A DNA stretch of 64,000 nucleotides from assembly GCF_007827595.1 (NCBI RefSeq), contig NZ_VISR01000028.1:98938-162937 (forward strand), given 5' to 3'. Below, piece after piece: positions 42,548 through 51,128 of the stretch. Made by a program: the position numbers and the translations under genes. Numbering within the stretch: position 1 is the stretch's first letter; the number at the start of each line of letters is the position of its first letter. The notes below the pieces were generated by a model, which ran no database searches, was not told the origin of the DNA, and was given only the letters and a program-made list of their open reading frames with translations. The DNA is from Streptomyces sp. BK340 (GTDB lineage: Bacteria; Actinomycetota; Actinomycetes; Streptomycetales; Streptomycetaceae).

Positions 42548-43705
42548 ATGTGGATGTCACGCTTGGCGCATTCGGCGCTGCATCGGGTCCGTCCGGGCCT
42601 GGTCGCGATCACCGCTGTCGCCGCTGCGGCGGCTGTCGGCGTGGGCCAGTCGACCGCGACCGCCGCGGTACCGCCGTCCGTCCCCCGTGCGCAGGAAGGC
42701 GGATCCGGCGCGCACCGTCAGGGCGCGGCACCGTCGGGTATCAGCACGCTCTCGGACAAGCTGACGACCCCCTGGGGGATCTCGTTCCTGCCGGGCAGGA
42801 ACTCCGCGCTGGTGACCGAACGCGACACCGGAGCGGTCTGGAAGGTCGCCCTGGACGGGTCCAAGAAGAAGGTCGGCACGGTCCCGAAGGCGGTGTGGAG
42901 CCAGGCGACCCAGGACAAGGGCGGCCTGCTGGGTGTCGCCGCGTCACCCGGGTGGAACGGGACCACGGACAAGGCCGTGTTCTTCATGGAGACCACGTCC
43001 GTCGACAACCGCGTGGTCCGGATGAACTTCAACGGCACCTCGCTGAGCGGCTACACCCCGATTCTCACCGGAATCGTCAGGGACACGCAGCACAACGGCG
43101 GAAAGATCGCCTTCGGTCCGGACGGCTACCTCTACGTCACCACCGGCGACGCGCAGCAGTCGCAGCTGGCCCAGGACAAGAAGTCGCTCAACGGAAAGAT
43201 CCTGCGGATCACCAAAACCGGTGCCGCCGCTCCCGGAAACCCGTTCGGAACCCGCGTCTACAGCTACGGCCACCGCAACCCCCAGGGCCTGGCCTGGGAC
43301 CGCAACGGCCGCTTGTGGGAGACCGAGATCGGCCAGGACGCCTGGGACGAACTCAACCTCATCAAGCCGGGCGGGAACTACGGCTGGCCCAAGTGCGAGG
43401 GCAACTGCTCCGTCGCGGGCATGAAGAACCCCAAGATGGTCTGGAGGCCGGACCAGGGCGGCGTGCCCGCCCAGATCGCGATCGTCAAGAACGTCATCTA
43501 CGCCGCGACGCTCAGCGGCAAGAGGCTGTGGCGCATCCCGATCGACTCCACCGGCGAAGGCGTCCTGCCGGCGACGGCGTACTACAACGGCGCCTACGGC
43601 CGGTTGCGGGCGCTGGCCAAGGTACCCGGCGCCGACCAGCTCTGGCTGGGCACGAGCGACCGAGGCATCGCGAAGGACCTCCTCCTCAAAGTGACCATCA
43701 AGTGA
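42548..43705 (+). CDS. secreted PQQ-dependent sugar dehydrogenase
   Basis: This 385-residue protein has a signal sequence (PGLVAITAVAAAAAVGVGQ) and then a six-bladed propeller of the soluble quinoprotein glucose dehydrogenase/Asd type. Landmarks are TTPWGISFLPG, QDKGGLLGVAASPGW, HNGGKIAFGPDGYLYVTTGDA, YGHRNPQGLAWD and IGQDAWDELNLIKPGGNYGWP. It oxidises an aldose outside the membrane with PQQ as cofactor. The pqq biosynthesis genes follow 58 bases after its stop, so cofactor and enzyme are probably made together. The start could be 42548 or the ATG at 42554. Confidence 0.88.
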   Translation: MWMSRLAHSALHRVRPGLVAITAVAAAAAVGVGQSTATAAVPPSVPRAQEGGSGAHRQGAAPSGISTLSDKLTTPWGISFLPGRNSALVTERDTGAVWKVALDGSKKKVGTVPKAVWSQATQDKGGLLGVAASPGWNGTTDKAVFFMETTSVDNRVVRMNFNGTSLSGYTPILTGIVRDTQHNGGKIAFGPDGYLYVTTGDAQQSQLAQDKKSLNGKILRITKTGAAAPGNPFGTRVYSYGHRNPQGLAWDRNGRLWETEIGQDAWDELNLIKPGGNYGWPKCEGNCSVAGMKNPKMVWRPDQGGVPAQIAIVKNVIYAATLSGKRLWRIPIDSTGEGVLPATAYYNGAYGRLRALAKVPGADQLWLGTSDRGIAKDLLLKVTIK

Positions 43706-43763
43706 CGACCCCCTCCTGAACGAAGGGGGCGAACTCACCTCTGCCGAAAGGAAGGCACACACC

Positions 43764-43904
43764 ATGAACGAAGCCGTCGAACACATCGAACAGCCGGCCA
43801 CGACCACCACCGAGGAAGCCGGCCGGACCGAGTGGCAGACGCCCGGGTACACGATCGTCGACACCGCGCTCGAGGTCACCGCCTACTCGCTCAGCGTCCG
43901 CTAA
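43764..43904 (+). CDS. pqqA: PqqA, PQQ precursor peptide
   Basis: This 46-residue peptide contains the essential Glu-x3-Tyr (Glu37, Tyr41 in LEVTAYSLSVR) that PqqE cross-links to build pyrroloquinoline quinone. WQTPGYTIVDTALEV is the usual recognition context. It lies between the sugar dehydrogenase and pqqB, with AAAGGAAGG upstream. It is too short for ordinary gene calls. The N-terminus is longer than in gamma-proteobacterial PqqA (about 24 residues), as in other actinobacteria. Confidence 0.92.
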   Translation: MNEAVEHIEQPATTTTEEAGRTEWQTPGYTIVDTALEVTAYSLSVR

Positions 43905-43912
43905 CCGCCGGC

Positions 43913-44827
43913 ATGCTGCTGCAGGTACTCGGCACCGCCGCCGGCGGCGGCATCCCCCAGTGGAACTGCGCGTGCCCCGGGTGCTCCGGGGCACGCGCCC
44001 ACTGTGTGCGGCGCCGCAGGCACGCCTCGCTGGCCGTCCGTGCCGACGAGGGCCGCTGGTACCTCGTCAACGCCACCCCCGACATCGGTGACCAGATCGA
44101 GGCCCACCCGGCCCTCCACCCCGGGCCCGGACCCCGGCAGACGCCGATCGCCGGAGTGGTCCTCACCGACGCCGAACTCGACCACACGCTGGGCATCTGG
44201 CGGCTGCGCGAGGCGGAGGGCCTGGAACTCCTGACGACCGCTCCGGTCCGCCGGGCACTCGAGGACCGCCTGCACCTCGGCGAGGTGCTCGCCCCCTACA
44301 CCACCCTGACCTGGTGGGAACTGGAACCCCGGGGCGCGCAGCCGCTGCGCGCCGACGCCGCGGGCCCGTCCGCATCCGGTGTACGGATCAGTGCCGTACC
44401 CGTCTCGGACAAGCGTCCGAGATACGCCGCCGACGACCCCGCGCACGACGCCTGGGTCGTCGCGCTGCGCCTGTACGACTCCGCCACCGGCAGGTCGGCC
44501 CTCTACGCCCCCGCCGTGGCGACCTGGTCCGACGCCCTGCACAGCGCCGCCGCCGAGGCCGACTGCGTCATCGTCGACGGCACCTTCTGGGACGACGAGG
44601 AGCCCCGCCGTACCGGCATCTCGGCCCGCACCGCGACGGGCATGGGCCACCTGCCCGTCGACGGACCGGACGGCACCGCCGGCATCCTCGCCACGCTGTC
44701 CGCCCGCTGTCTCTACACGCACCTCAACAACACGAACCCCCTCGTCGACCCCGCCGCGCCGCAGCACAAGCAGCTCGCCCGGCTGGGCATCGAGGTGGCC
44801 GACGACGGAATGGTGATCGAGCTGTGA
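43913..44827 (+). CDS. pqqB: PqqB
   Basis: This 304-residue metallo-beta-lactamase-fold protein needed for PQQ formation has the PqqB cysteine pattern QWNCACPGCSGARA near residues 16-29. TDAELDHTLGIW and DGTFWDDEE are also present. It has been proposed to hydroxylate or transport an intermediate; its precise role is debated. It starts 8 bases after the pqqA stop and is coupled to pqqC through GTGA. Confidence 0.93.
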   Translation: MLLQVLGTAAGGGIPQWNCACPGCSGARAHCVRRRRHASLAVRADEGRWYLVNATPDIGDQIEAHPALHPGPGPRQTPIAGVVLTDAELDHTLGIWRLREAEGLELLTTAPVRRALEDRLHLGEVLAPYTTLTWWELEPRGAQPLRADAAGPSASGVRISAVPVSDKRPRYAADDPAHDAWVVALRLYDSATGRSALYAPAVATWSDALHSAAAEADCVIVDGTFWDDEEPRRTGISARTATGMGHLPVDGPDGTAGILATLSARCLYTHLNNTNPLVDPAAPQHKQLARLGIEVADDGMVIEL

Positions 44828-45591
44828 CCACGACACTTGCCCCGCTGACGGAACCCTGGAGCCCCGCCGAGTTCGAGGCCCGCCTGCGCGCGGTGGGTGA
44901 GGCGCGCTACCACGACCGCCATCCCTTCAACGTCCGTATGCACCAGGGCGACCTGACCCGGGCCGAGGTGCGCTCCTGGATCACCAACCGCTTCCACTAC
45001 CAGCGCCACATCCCGGTCAAGGACGCCCTGATCACCGCCAAGCTGGACTCGCCGCGGCTGCGGCGCATGTGGCTGCGGCGGATCGAGGACCACGACGGAC
45101 GCAGCGAGGGCGAGGGCGGCATCGAGCGCTGGCTGCGGCTCGGCGAGGCGGCCGGCCTGGACCGCCGGACCCTCCTGTCGGGCGAGGACGTGCTGCCCGG
45201 CGTACGGATGGCGGTGGACGGCTACGTCAACTTCTGCCGTCTCCGCCCGACCCTGGAGGCCGTCGCCGCCTCGCTCACCGAACTGACCGCCCCGGACCTC
45301 ATGCGCCGGCGCATCGAGGCGTTCGAGCGGCACTACCCCTGGATCTCGGCGGAGGGGCTCGGCTACTTCCGCACCCGCGTCGACCAGGGCCGGCGCGACA
45401 GCACCGAGGCGCTCGACCTGGTTCTCCAGTGGGCCCGCACCCGCACGGACCAGGAGAAGGCGCTGGCCGCGCTCTCCTTCAAGTGCGACGTGCTGTGGTC
45501 CCTGCTCGACGCCGTGCAGCACGCGGGACGGTCCGAGCAGGCGGGCGGCCCCGGCCGGCTCGGGCAGGACGACCGACGGGAGCCGAAGTGA
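44824..45591 (+). CDS. pqqC: PqqC, PQQ synthase
   Basis: This 255-residue all-helical, cofactorless oxidase does the final ring closure and eight-electron oxidation. The family pattern RYHDRHPFNVRMHQGDLTRAEVRSWITNRFHYQRHIPVKDALI is clear, as is DQGRRDSTEALDLV. GTG start in a GTGA overlap with pqqB; its own stop overlaps pqqD in the same way. Confidence 0.94.
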   Translation: MTTTLAPLTEPWSPAEFEARLRAVGEARYHDRHPFNVRMHQGDLTRAEVRSWITNRFHYQRHIPVKDALITAKLDSPRLRRMWLRRIEDHDGRSEGEGGIERWLRLGEAAGLDRRTLLSGEDVLPGVRMAVDGYVNFCRLRPTLEAVAASLTELTAPDLMRRRIEAFERHYPWISAEGLGYFRTRVDQGRRDSTEALDLVLQWARTRTDQEKALAALSFKCDVLWSLLDAVQHAGRSEQAGGPGRLGQDDRREPK

Positions 45592-45860
45592 TCCCGGAGC
45601 CCGAGAACACCTGGTGCCCCGCGCTCGCCCCCTCGCTGATGCTGCGGCACGACACCGTGCGCGGCGCCGACCTGCTGGTCCTGCCGGAACGCGTGGTCGT
45701 CCTGGAGGGCCACGCCGGCATGGTCGTCGGCCTGTGCGACGGCACCCGCACCGTGCCCGGCATCGTCGACGAGCTGGTCGAGCGGTTCCCCGGCGCCCCG
45801 GTGGCCACCACCGTCCCCTCCTTCCTCGGCCGGCTGCGACAGGAGGGCTGGCTCAAGTGA
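45588..45860 (+). CDS. pqqD: PqqD
   Basis: This 90-residue peptide chaperone binds PqqA and presents it to PqqE. The sequence fits the winged-helix PqqD fold (LMLRHDTVRGADLLVLPERVVVLEG, then CDGTRTVPGIVDELVERFPG). Coupled by GTGA on both sides, between pqqC and pqqE. Confidence 0.93.
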   Translation: MIPEPENTWCPALAPSLMLRHDTVRGADLLVLPERVVVLEGHAGMVVGLCDGTRTVPGIVDELVERFPGAPVATTVPSFLGRLRQEGWLK

Positions 45861-47014
45861 CCGGTGCCACGAATCCCGCCCGCCCCTGGGCCCTGCTCGC
45901 CGAACTCACCCACGCCTGCCCGCTGCACTGCCCGTACTGCTCCAACCCGCTGGAGCTCGCCCGCCGTTCGAGCGAGCTGAGCGGCGAGGAGTGGGCGGAC
46001 GTGCTGCGTCAGGCCGCCGGGCTGGGCGTCGTACACACGCACCTCTCCGGTGGCGAGCCCCTGCTGCGAACCGACCTGGAGCAGATCGTCGCCGCCGCGG
46101 AGTCGGCCGGGATCTACACCCAGCTGGTGACGAGCGGCACCGGCCTCGACGAGGCCCGGCTGGCCGCGCTCACCACGGCCGGGCTGCGCAGTGTCCAGCT
46201 CTCCGTCCAGCACGCCGACCCGCGGGCCAACGACCGGATCGCCGGCCGCCGGTCCTCGTTCGCCGCGAAGGAACGGGCCGCGGCCCTCGTCCGCCGGGCC
46301 GGGCTCCCGCTCGGCCTCAACGTCGTGCTGCACCGCGACAACCTCGACGCCCTCGACGCCCTCGTCGAACTGGGCGTGGACTGGGGTGTCGACCGCATCG
46401 AGCTGGCCAACACGCAGTTCTACGGCTGGGGCCTGCTCAACCGCACCGCGCTGCTGCCCACCCGCGAGCAGCTCGCCCGCGCCCGGGAGTCCCTCGAACA
46501 ATGGCGGGAGCGGCTCGCCGGCCGCGTCGACCTGGTCTGGGTCGTGCCCGACTACTTCGACGGCGTCGCCAAGCCCTGCATGGGCGGCTGGGGAGCGGTC
46601 TCGCTCACCGTCGCACCCGACGGCACCGCCCTGCCCTGCCCGGCGGCCGCCTCCCTGCCCGACCTGGACCCGCCCAACGTCCGTGACCACCCACTGGCCT
46701 GGATCTGGGAGCAGTCCCCGGCCTTCGACCGCTTCCGCGGCACCGAGTGGATGACGGGCCCCTGCAGCGGCTGTCCCCGCCAGGAGGAGGACTTCGGAGG
46801 CTGCCGCTGCCAGGCGTTCGCGCTCACTGGCGACGCCGCCCGCACCGACCCGGCGTGCGCGCTGTCGCCGGACCACCACCTCGTCCGCGAGCTGGCCGAC
46901 GGCGGCACGGTGGAGCCGCCGCCGTACGTCTACCGGCGGCCCGGGGCGGCACCCGCACGTGCGGGGCTCCCAGGACCGGGCTCCGGCGAAAACCTGCCGA
47001 CCTGCTCCCACTAG
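45857..47014 (+). CDS. pqqE: PqqE, radical SAM PqqA peptide cyclase
   Basis: This 385-residue radical SAM enzyme forms the Glu-Tyr carbon-carbon bond in PqqA. The cluster motif CPLHCPYC is at about residues 20-27. A C-terminal SPASM domain carries further cysteines (CMGGWG…LPCP, then CSGCPRQEEDFGGCRCQ). It is the last gene of the coupled pqq run. No pqqF peptidase is present, so PqqA processing must use a protease encoded elsewhere. Confidence 0.94.
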   Translation: MTGATNPARPWALLAELTHACPLHCPYCSNPLELARRSSELSGEEWADVLRQAAGLGVVHTHLSGGEPLLRTDLEQIVAAAESAGIYTQLVTSGTGLDEARLAALTTAGLRSVQLSVQHADPRANDRIAGRRSSFAAKERAAALVRRAGLPLGLNVVLHRDNLDALDALVELGVDWGVDRIELANTQFYGWGLLNRTALLPTREQLARARESLEQWRERLAGRVDLVWVVPDYFDGVAKPCMGGWGAVSLTVAPDGTALPCPAAASLPDLDPPNVRDHPLAWIWEQSPAFDRFRGTEWMTGPCSGCPRQEEDFGGCRCQAFALTGDAARTDPACALSPDHHLVRELADGGTVEPPPYVYRRPGAAPARAGLPGPGSGENLPTCSH

Positions 47015-47128
47015 GGAGGTACGGGGCGTAAACCGACCGGACGGGGGAAGAGGGTCATACGGCAAGCCGCGGGGAGTGGTCTGCCGTGCCCGGGATGCCG
47101 GGCCTGGGTTCGGGGGGAGGCACCAGGC

Positions 47129-48601
47129 ATGGGCGGGCAGCCCCTGTTTCTCCGTCCGCGGCTGGAACCACGGCTGCGGTCACTGGCGGACTCCGGCGAG
47201 CTGCTGCACACGCTCGTCGGCGCGCTCGGGTCGCCGCTGCACGCGGTCGTTCCCGACCAGATCGCCGCGAATCTGGAGCGGTTCCGATCGGTGTACCGCA
47301 GCCACCACCTCTCCGGCCAGGTCTTCTTCGCCCACAAGGCCAACGGGTCCAGCGCCCTGCTGAGGCGGCTGGCCGCCACGGACGCGGGCGTGGACGTCGC
47401 CTCCCTGGGCGAGCTTCAGCACGCGCTCGGCGCCGGATTCACCCCCGAGCGCATCACCGCCACCGGACCGAAGAACAGGGAGTTCCTCTGGCTGGCCGCC
47501 CGAACGTCGGTCACCGTCAGCGTCGACAGCCGTGACGAGCTGGAGCAGCTCGCCGCCCTCGTACGCCGGCACGCCCTGCCACGGGCTCGTGTCCTGCTGC
47601 GGCTGTCGGGGTTCGAGACCGCCGGGGTGCGGGTGCTGAGCCGGCGCAGCCGGTTCGGCTCACCCGTGCGGGAGCTGGATCCGCTGCTGAAGGCGGTCGA
47701 GCGGCACCACGACGTCGTCGACCCGGTAGGAGTGGCGTACCACCTGGACACCACCAGCCTCGACGAGAAGGCCACGGCGCTCGTTGGCTGCCTGCGCGTA
47801 CTGGAGGAGTGCCGGGAGCGGGGACTGCGGCCGACGGCCGTGGACATCGGCGGCGGATTCGGTGTCAACTACCTTGCCGAGCACGAGCAGTGGGAGCGGT
47901 ACACGACCGAACTGACCGCCGCGGTCCTCGGCACCCGGGCACCCCTGACCTGGGGCGGGCACGGCTACGGGCTGCGCAACGAGGCCGGCACCCTGCGTGG
48001 CGCGCTCGGGCTCTACCCCGCGCACCGGTCGGTCGCCGGGGCGCGGTACCTGGACGAACTCCTCGCGCACCCGGCCGCGCCCTTCGACGGCCGCCCGCTT
48101 GCCGACCTGCTGCTGGAGCACCTCTACGACCTGCACACCGAACCCGGTCGGGCGCTGCTGGACCAGTGCGGGCTGACGCTCGCGACGGTGCTGGAGGTCC
48201 GCACCCAGGAGGCCGGCGGCGAGCTTCTCGTACGGCTGGAGGCGAAGGCCGACGACATCGCCCTGGAGGAGCACGGGGTCCTCATGGACCCCCTGGTCCT
48301 CCCGCGGGACCCGGCCCGCGCCGGCCCCGCCGCGGAGCCGGTCGCCGCCCATCTCTTCGGCAGCCTGTGCCTGGAGGCCGACCTGATCACCCGGCGGACG
48401 GTGTTCCTGCCCCGCCGCCCCGAACCGGGCGACCTGCTGGCCTTCGTCAACACCGCCGCCTACTGCATGGACTTCCACGCCACCCGCGCCCAGCGCCGGC
48501 CCGTCGCCCGCAAGGTCGCCGCCTGGCAGGACGGCGGTTCGTGGCGCTGGTGCCTGGACGATCAGTACTGGCCGACCACCTCCGTGGGAGGAGCGCAGTG
48601 A
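47129..48601 (+). CDS. Y4yA-type PLP-dependent decarboxylase (DapDC/fold III)
   Basis: This 490-residue fold-type III PLP enzyme of the ornithine/diaminopimelate decarboxylase superfamily has the PLP lysine in FFAHKANGS (about residue 71) and a glycine-rich phosphate site IGGGFGV. The C-terminal motif LCLEAD resembles the active-site CESxD of LysA. It is larger than LysA (about 420-460) and matches the group named after Rhizobium Y4yA. Substrate unknown. It starts a coupled operon with a cysteine-synthase fusion (GTGA), a desulfurase-like enzyme and a methyltransferase, 114 bases after pqqE. Confidence 0.82.
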   Translation: MGGQPLFLRPRLEPRLRSLADSGELLHTLVGALGSPLHAVVPDQIAANLERFRSVYRSHHLSGQVFFAHKANGSSALLRRLAATDAGVDVASLGELQHALGAGFTPERITATGPKNREFLWLAARTSVTVSVDSRDELEQLAALVRRHALPRARVLLRLSGFETAGVRVLSRRSRFGSPVRELDPLLKAVERHHDVVDPVGVAYHLDTTSLDEKATALVGCLRVLEECRERGLRPTAVDIGGGFGVNYLAEHEQWERYTTELTAAVLGTRAPLTWGGHGYGLRNEAGTLRGALGLYPAHRSVAGARYLDELLAHPAAPFDGRPLADLLLEHLYDLHTEPGRALLDQCGLTLATVLEVRTQEAGGELLVRLEAKADDIALEEHGVLMDPLVLPRDPARAGPAAEPVAAHLFGSLCLEADLITRRTVFLPRRPEPGDLLAFVNTAAYCMDFHATRAQRRPVARKVAAWQDGGSWRWCLDDQYWPTTSVGGAQ

Positions 48602-49917
48602 GGTACGACAGCATCACCGAGGCCATCGGCAACACTCCGCTCGTGCGCATCGACCCGGCCGTACACGGTCTCGCCCACATCGACCTGTACGCCAAGCTGG
48701 AACTGCTCAACCCGTTCGGATCGGTCAAGGACCGGGCCGCCTGGAACATGGCGCGCCCCCACCTGCGGGCCGCTGCCGCGAACGGCAGGCAGATCGTGGA
48801 GCTGTCCAGCGGCAACACCGCCAAGGCGCTGGCCGTGCTCGCGGGGATGCACGGCCTGACCTTCAGGAGCGTCACCAACCGGATGCGCATCCCGGAGATC
48901 AAGGACCTCCTGCTGCTGCTCGGCGCCGAGATCGAGGAGCTGCCCGGCCAGAGCGAGTGCCTGGACCCGACCGCCACCGACGACCCGCTCACCCTCTTTC
49001 ACCGGACGCTGTCCGAACCCGGCGGCGCCTTCCTGCACACCGACCAGTACTTCAACCCGCGCAACACCGAGGCCCATCTCACCGGCACCGGCCCGGAGAT
49101 CGTCAAGGACCTGGACGGCCGGGCCCCGGACTGGTTCATCGCCTGTGTGGGCACGGCCGGTTCCTCCACCGGCGTCGCCCGCGCACTGCGCGAACACGAC
49201 CCCGCCGTACGGGTCGTCGGACTGGTCGCGGACAAGTCCGACTTCATCCCCGGCATCCGCACCATCGACGAGGCGCGCGAGGTCGGGCTGTTCGATCCGG
49301 GCACCTACGACGCGATCGAGGCGGTGAGCGCCGACGACGCGATCGAGGGCATGCTGACGCTGAACCGCCGGTGCGGCATCCTGGCCGGCCCCACCGGCGG
49401 AGCCGCCTACTTCGGTGCCCTGCGCCGACTGCGGTCAGCCGACGAGGAACTGACGGGACGTCAGTCCGCGGTCTTCATCGTCTGCGACCGCGTCGAAAGC
49501 TACCTGAGTTACGTCCGCCGGCGCCGCCCGGACCTGTTCGGCCGCCCCAGCCGCAGGAACGCACCGGCCGATGTGTCCGACACAGAGGTGCACGAGGCTC
49601 CGGCCATCGGCGTCGCCGAGGCCCAGGCATGGATCGCCACCGGCCGGCCTCTCGTGGTCGACCTGCGCAGCCCTTCCGCCTATGCCGCCCTGCACATCGA
49701 CGGCTCGGTCAACATCGTCGACGAGCTGTTCGAGGAACTGGTCCATGGCGGCCTGCCCTTCAGTCGCAACCGCCCGGTGCTGCTCGCCTGCCCGGTCGGT
49801 GAGAAGTCCGCCCGCTACGCCGCGCTGCTGACCCGTATGGGGCACCCGGAGGTCCGCAGTCTGACCGGCGGCATCATCGCCTGGCGCGACGCCGGCGCAC
49901 CCCTGGTACGGGACTGA
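48598..49917 (+). CDS. cysteine-synthase-like PLP enzyme fused to a rhodanese domain
   Basis: This 439-residue fold-type II PLP enzyme has PLP lysine in NPFGSVKDR (about residue 43), the SSGNT substrate loop and a phosphate loop GTAGSSTG. A rhodanese domain follows from about residue 335. Its active loop CPVGEKS keeps the catalytic cysteine (CxxGxxS), so it can carry a persulfide. The fusion suggests direct delivery of sulfur to a beta-substituted alanine product. Related Rhizobium Y4xP neighbours Y4yA, a conserved pairing recalled from memory. GTG start coupled to the upstream gene; 5-base gap to the next. Confidence 0.85.
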   Translation: MRYDSITEAIGNTPLVRIDPAVHGLAHIDLYAKLELLNPFGSVKDRAAWNMARPHLRAAAANGRQIVELSSGNTAKALAVLAGMHGLTFRSVTNRMRIPEIKDLLLLLGAEIEELPGQSECLDPTATDDPLTLFHRTLSEPGGAFLHTDQYFNPRNTEAHLTGTGPEIVKDLDGRAPDWFIACVGTAGSSTGVARALREHDPAVRVVGLVADKSDFIPGIRTIDEAREVGLFDPGTYDAIEAVSADDAIEGMLTLNRRCGILAGPTGGAAYFGALRRLRSADEELTGRQSAVFIVCDRVESYLSYVRRRRPDLFGRPSRRNAPADVSDTEVHEAPAIGVAEAQAWIATGRPLVVDLRSPSAYAALHIDGSVNIVDELFEELVHGGLPFSRNRPVLLACPVGEKSARYAALLTRMGHPEVRSLTGGIIAWRDAGAPLVRD

Positions 49918-49922
49918 GCGGC

Positions 49923-51128
49923 ATGACGGCGCCCGGGATCGTGCCTCAAGGGGAGTCGGGCAGTGCGGAGTTGAGCGCCCTGCGCGCCCAGTTCCCCATC
50001 ATCGCGGGGCACCCGGAGCTGGCCTACCTGGACAGCGCGGCCACCGCGCAGAAGCCACAGGCCGTACTCGACGCGGTCCAGGCCTACCTGACCACGACCA
50101 ACGCCAACGCCGGGCGCGGCACCTACACCTGGGCCAACCGGACCACGGCCCTGGTCGAGGAGACCCGGGACCGGGTCAAACGGTTCCTCGGCGACCCGGA
50201 TCCGGCGGAGTCCGCCGTGCACTTCACGAGCGGCACCACCGAGGGACTGCGAGCGGTCGCCCGCGACTGGCTTCCCCGGCTCCTCGCCGACGGCGACGAG
50301 ATCGTGGTCCCGGTCGCCGACCACCAGGCCAACATCTCGCCCTGGCTGGAGGCCCGGCAGCAGCTGTCCGGCCAGGGCGTGCGGGTCCGCGTCCTGCCGA
50401 TGCCGTACCAGCAGGCATCCGGGGACTACGACCACACGGCGCTGGCCTCCCTCGCCGGGCCGCACACCCGGTTCGTCGCCGTGACCCATGTGCACCACGT
50501 CTACGGCGGGAACATGAACATCCACCGCATCCGCGAGGCGGTCGGCCCGGACGCCGTCATCTGCCTGGACGCGGCCCAGAGTGTCGGTCATCTGCCGGTG
50601 TCCGTGGCCGAGCTGGACGTCGACTTCGTCGTCTTCTCCGGTCACAAGGCGATGGCCCTGCCCGGCTCGGGGGCCCTCTGGGCGCGCCAGGCACGCGGAC
50701 CGGCGTTCGCCCCCGGCGGCTGGCCGGGTACGCCCAACACCGTCGGCATCGCCTCCCTGCACGCGGCGCTGGACTGGCTGGAGGCGGCCGGGCCCGACCG
50801 GATCGAGCGGTGGACCGTGGCCCTGGCGGCCCGGCTCACCGACCGGCTGCGCCACCTGGACGCCTACGAGATCCTCGGCTGCCGGACGAGCGTCGCCGCC
50901 GGCTCACCCGTGCAGCAGCGCCAGGGCATCGTCACTTTCCGGCACCGTGACATCGACTCGGGAGACCTGGGGTTCATCCTCTTCAGCCACGGCTTCATGG
51001 TCCGCTCCGACAGTCACTGCCAGGGCGGGGCGGGGGAGAAGGCCGACTCGGTACGGGTGAGCCTGCACGTCTACAACAGCATGGAGGAGATCGACAGACT
51101 CCTGTCGGTCCTTGCCACCCTCGGGTGA
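49923..51128 (+). CDS. class V aminotransferase, cysteine-desulfurase-like
   Basis: This 401-residue fold-type I PLP enzyme resembles SufS/CsdA. Its PLP lysine is in FSGHKAMALPG, and HVHHVYGG and DAAQSVGHLPV are recognisable. A cysteine sits in the C-terminal loop VRSDSHCQGG, the position of the persulfide cysteine in SufS (RTGHHC), so desulfurase activity is plausible. No SufU/SufBCD genes are near, which argues against Fe-S assembly and for a dedicated sulfur donor to the rhodanese fusion. Stop coupled to the methyltransferase start (GTGA). Confidence 0.82.
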   Translation: MTAPGIVPQGESGSAELSALRAQFPIIAGHPELAYLDSAATAQKPQAVLDAVQAYLTTTNANAGRGTYTWANRTTALVEETRDRVKRFLGDPDPAESAVHFTSGTTEGLRAVARDWLPRLLADGDEIVVPVADHQANISPWLEARQQLSGQGVRVRVLPMPYQQASGDYDHTALASLAGPHTRFVAVTHVHHVYGGNMNIHRIREAVGPDAVICLDAAQSVGHLPVSVAELDVDFVVFSGHKAMALPGSGALWARQARGPAFAPGGWPGTPNTVGIASLHAALDWLEAAGPDRIERWTVALAARLTDRLRHLDAYEILGCRTSVAAGSPVQQRQGIVTFRHRDIDSGDLGFILFSHGFMVRSDSHCQGGAGEKADSVRVSLHVYNSMEEIDRLLSVLATLG

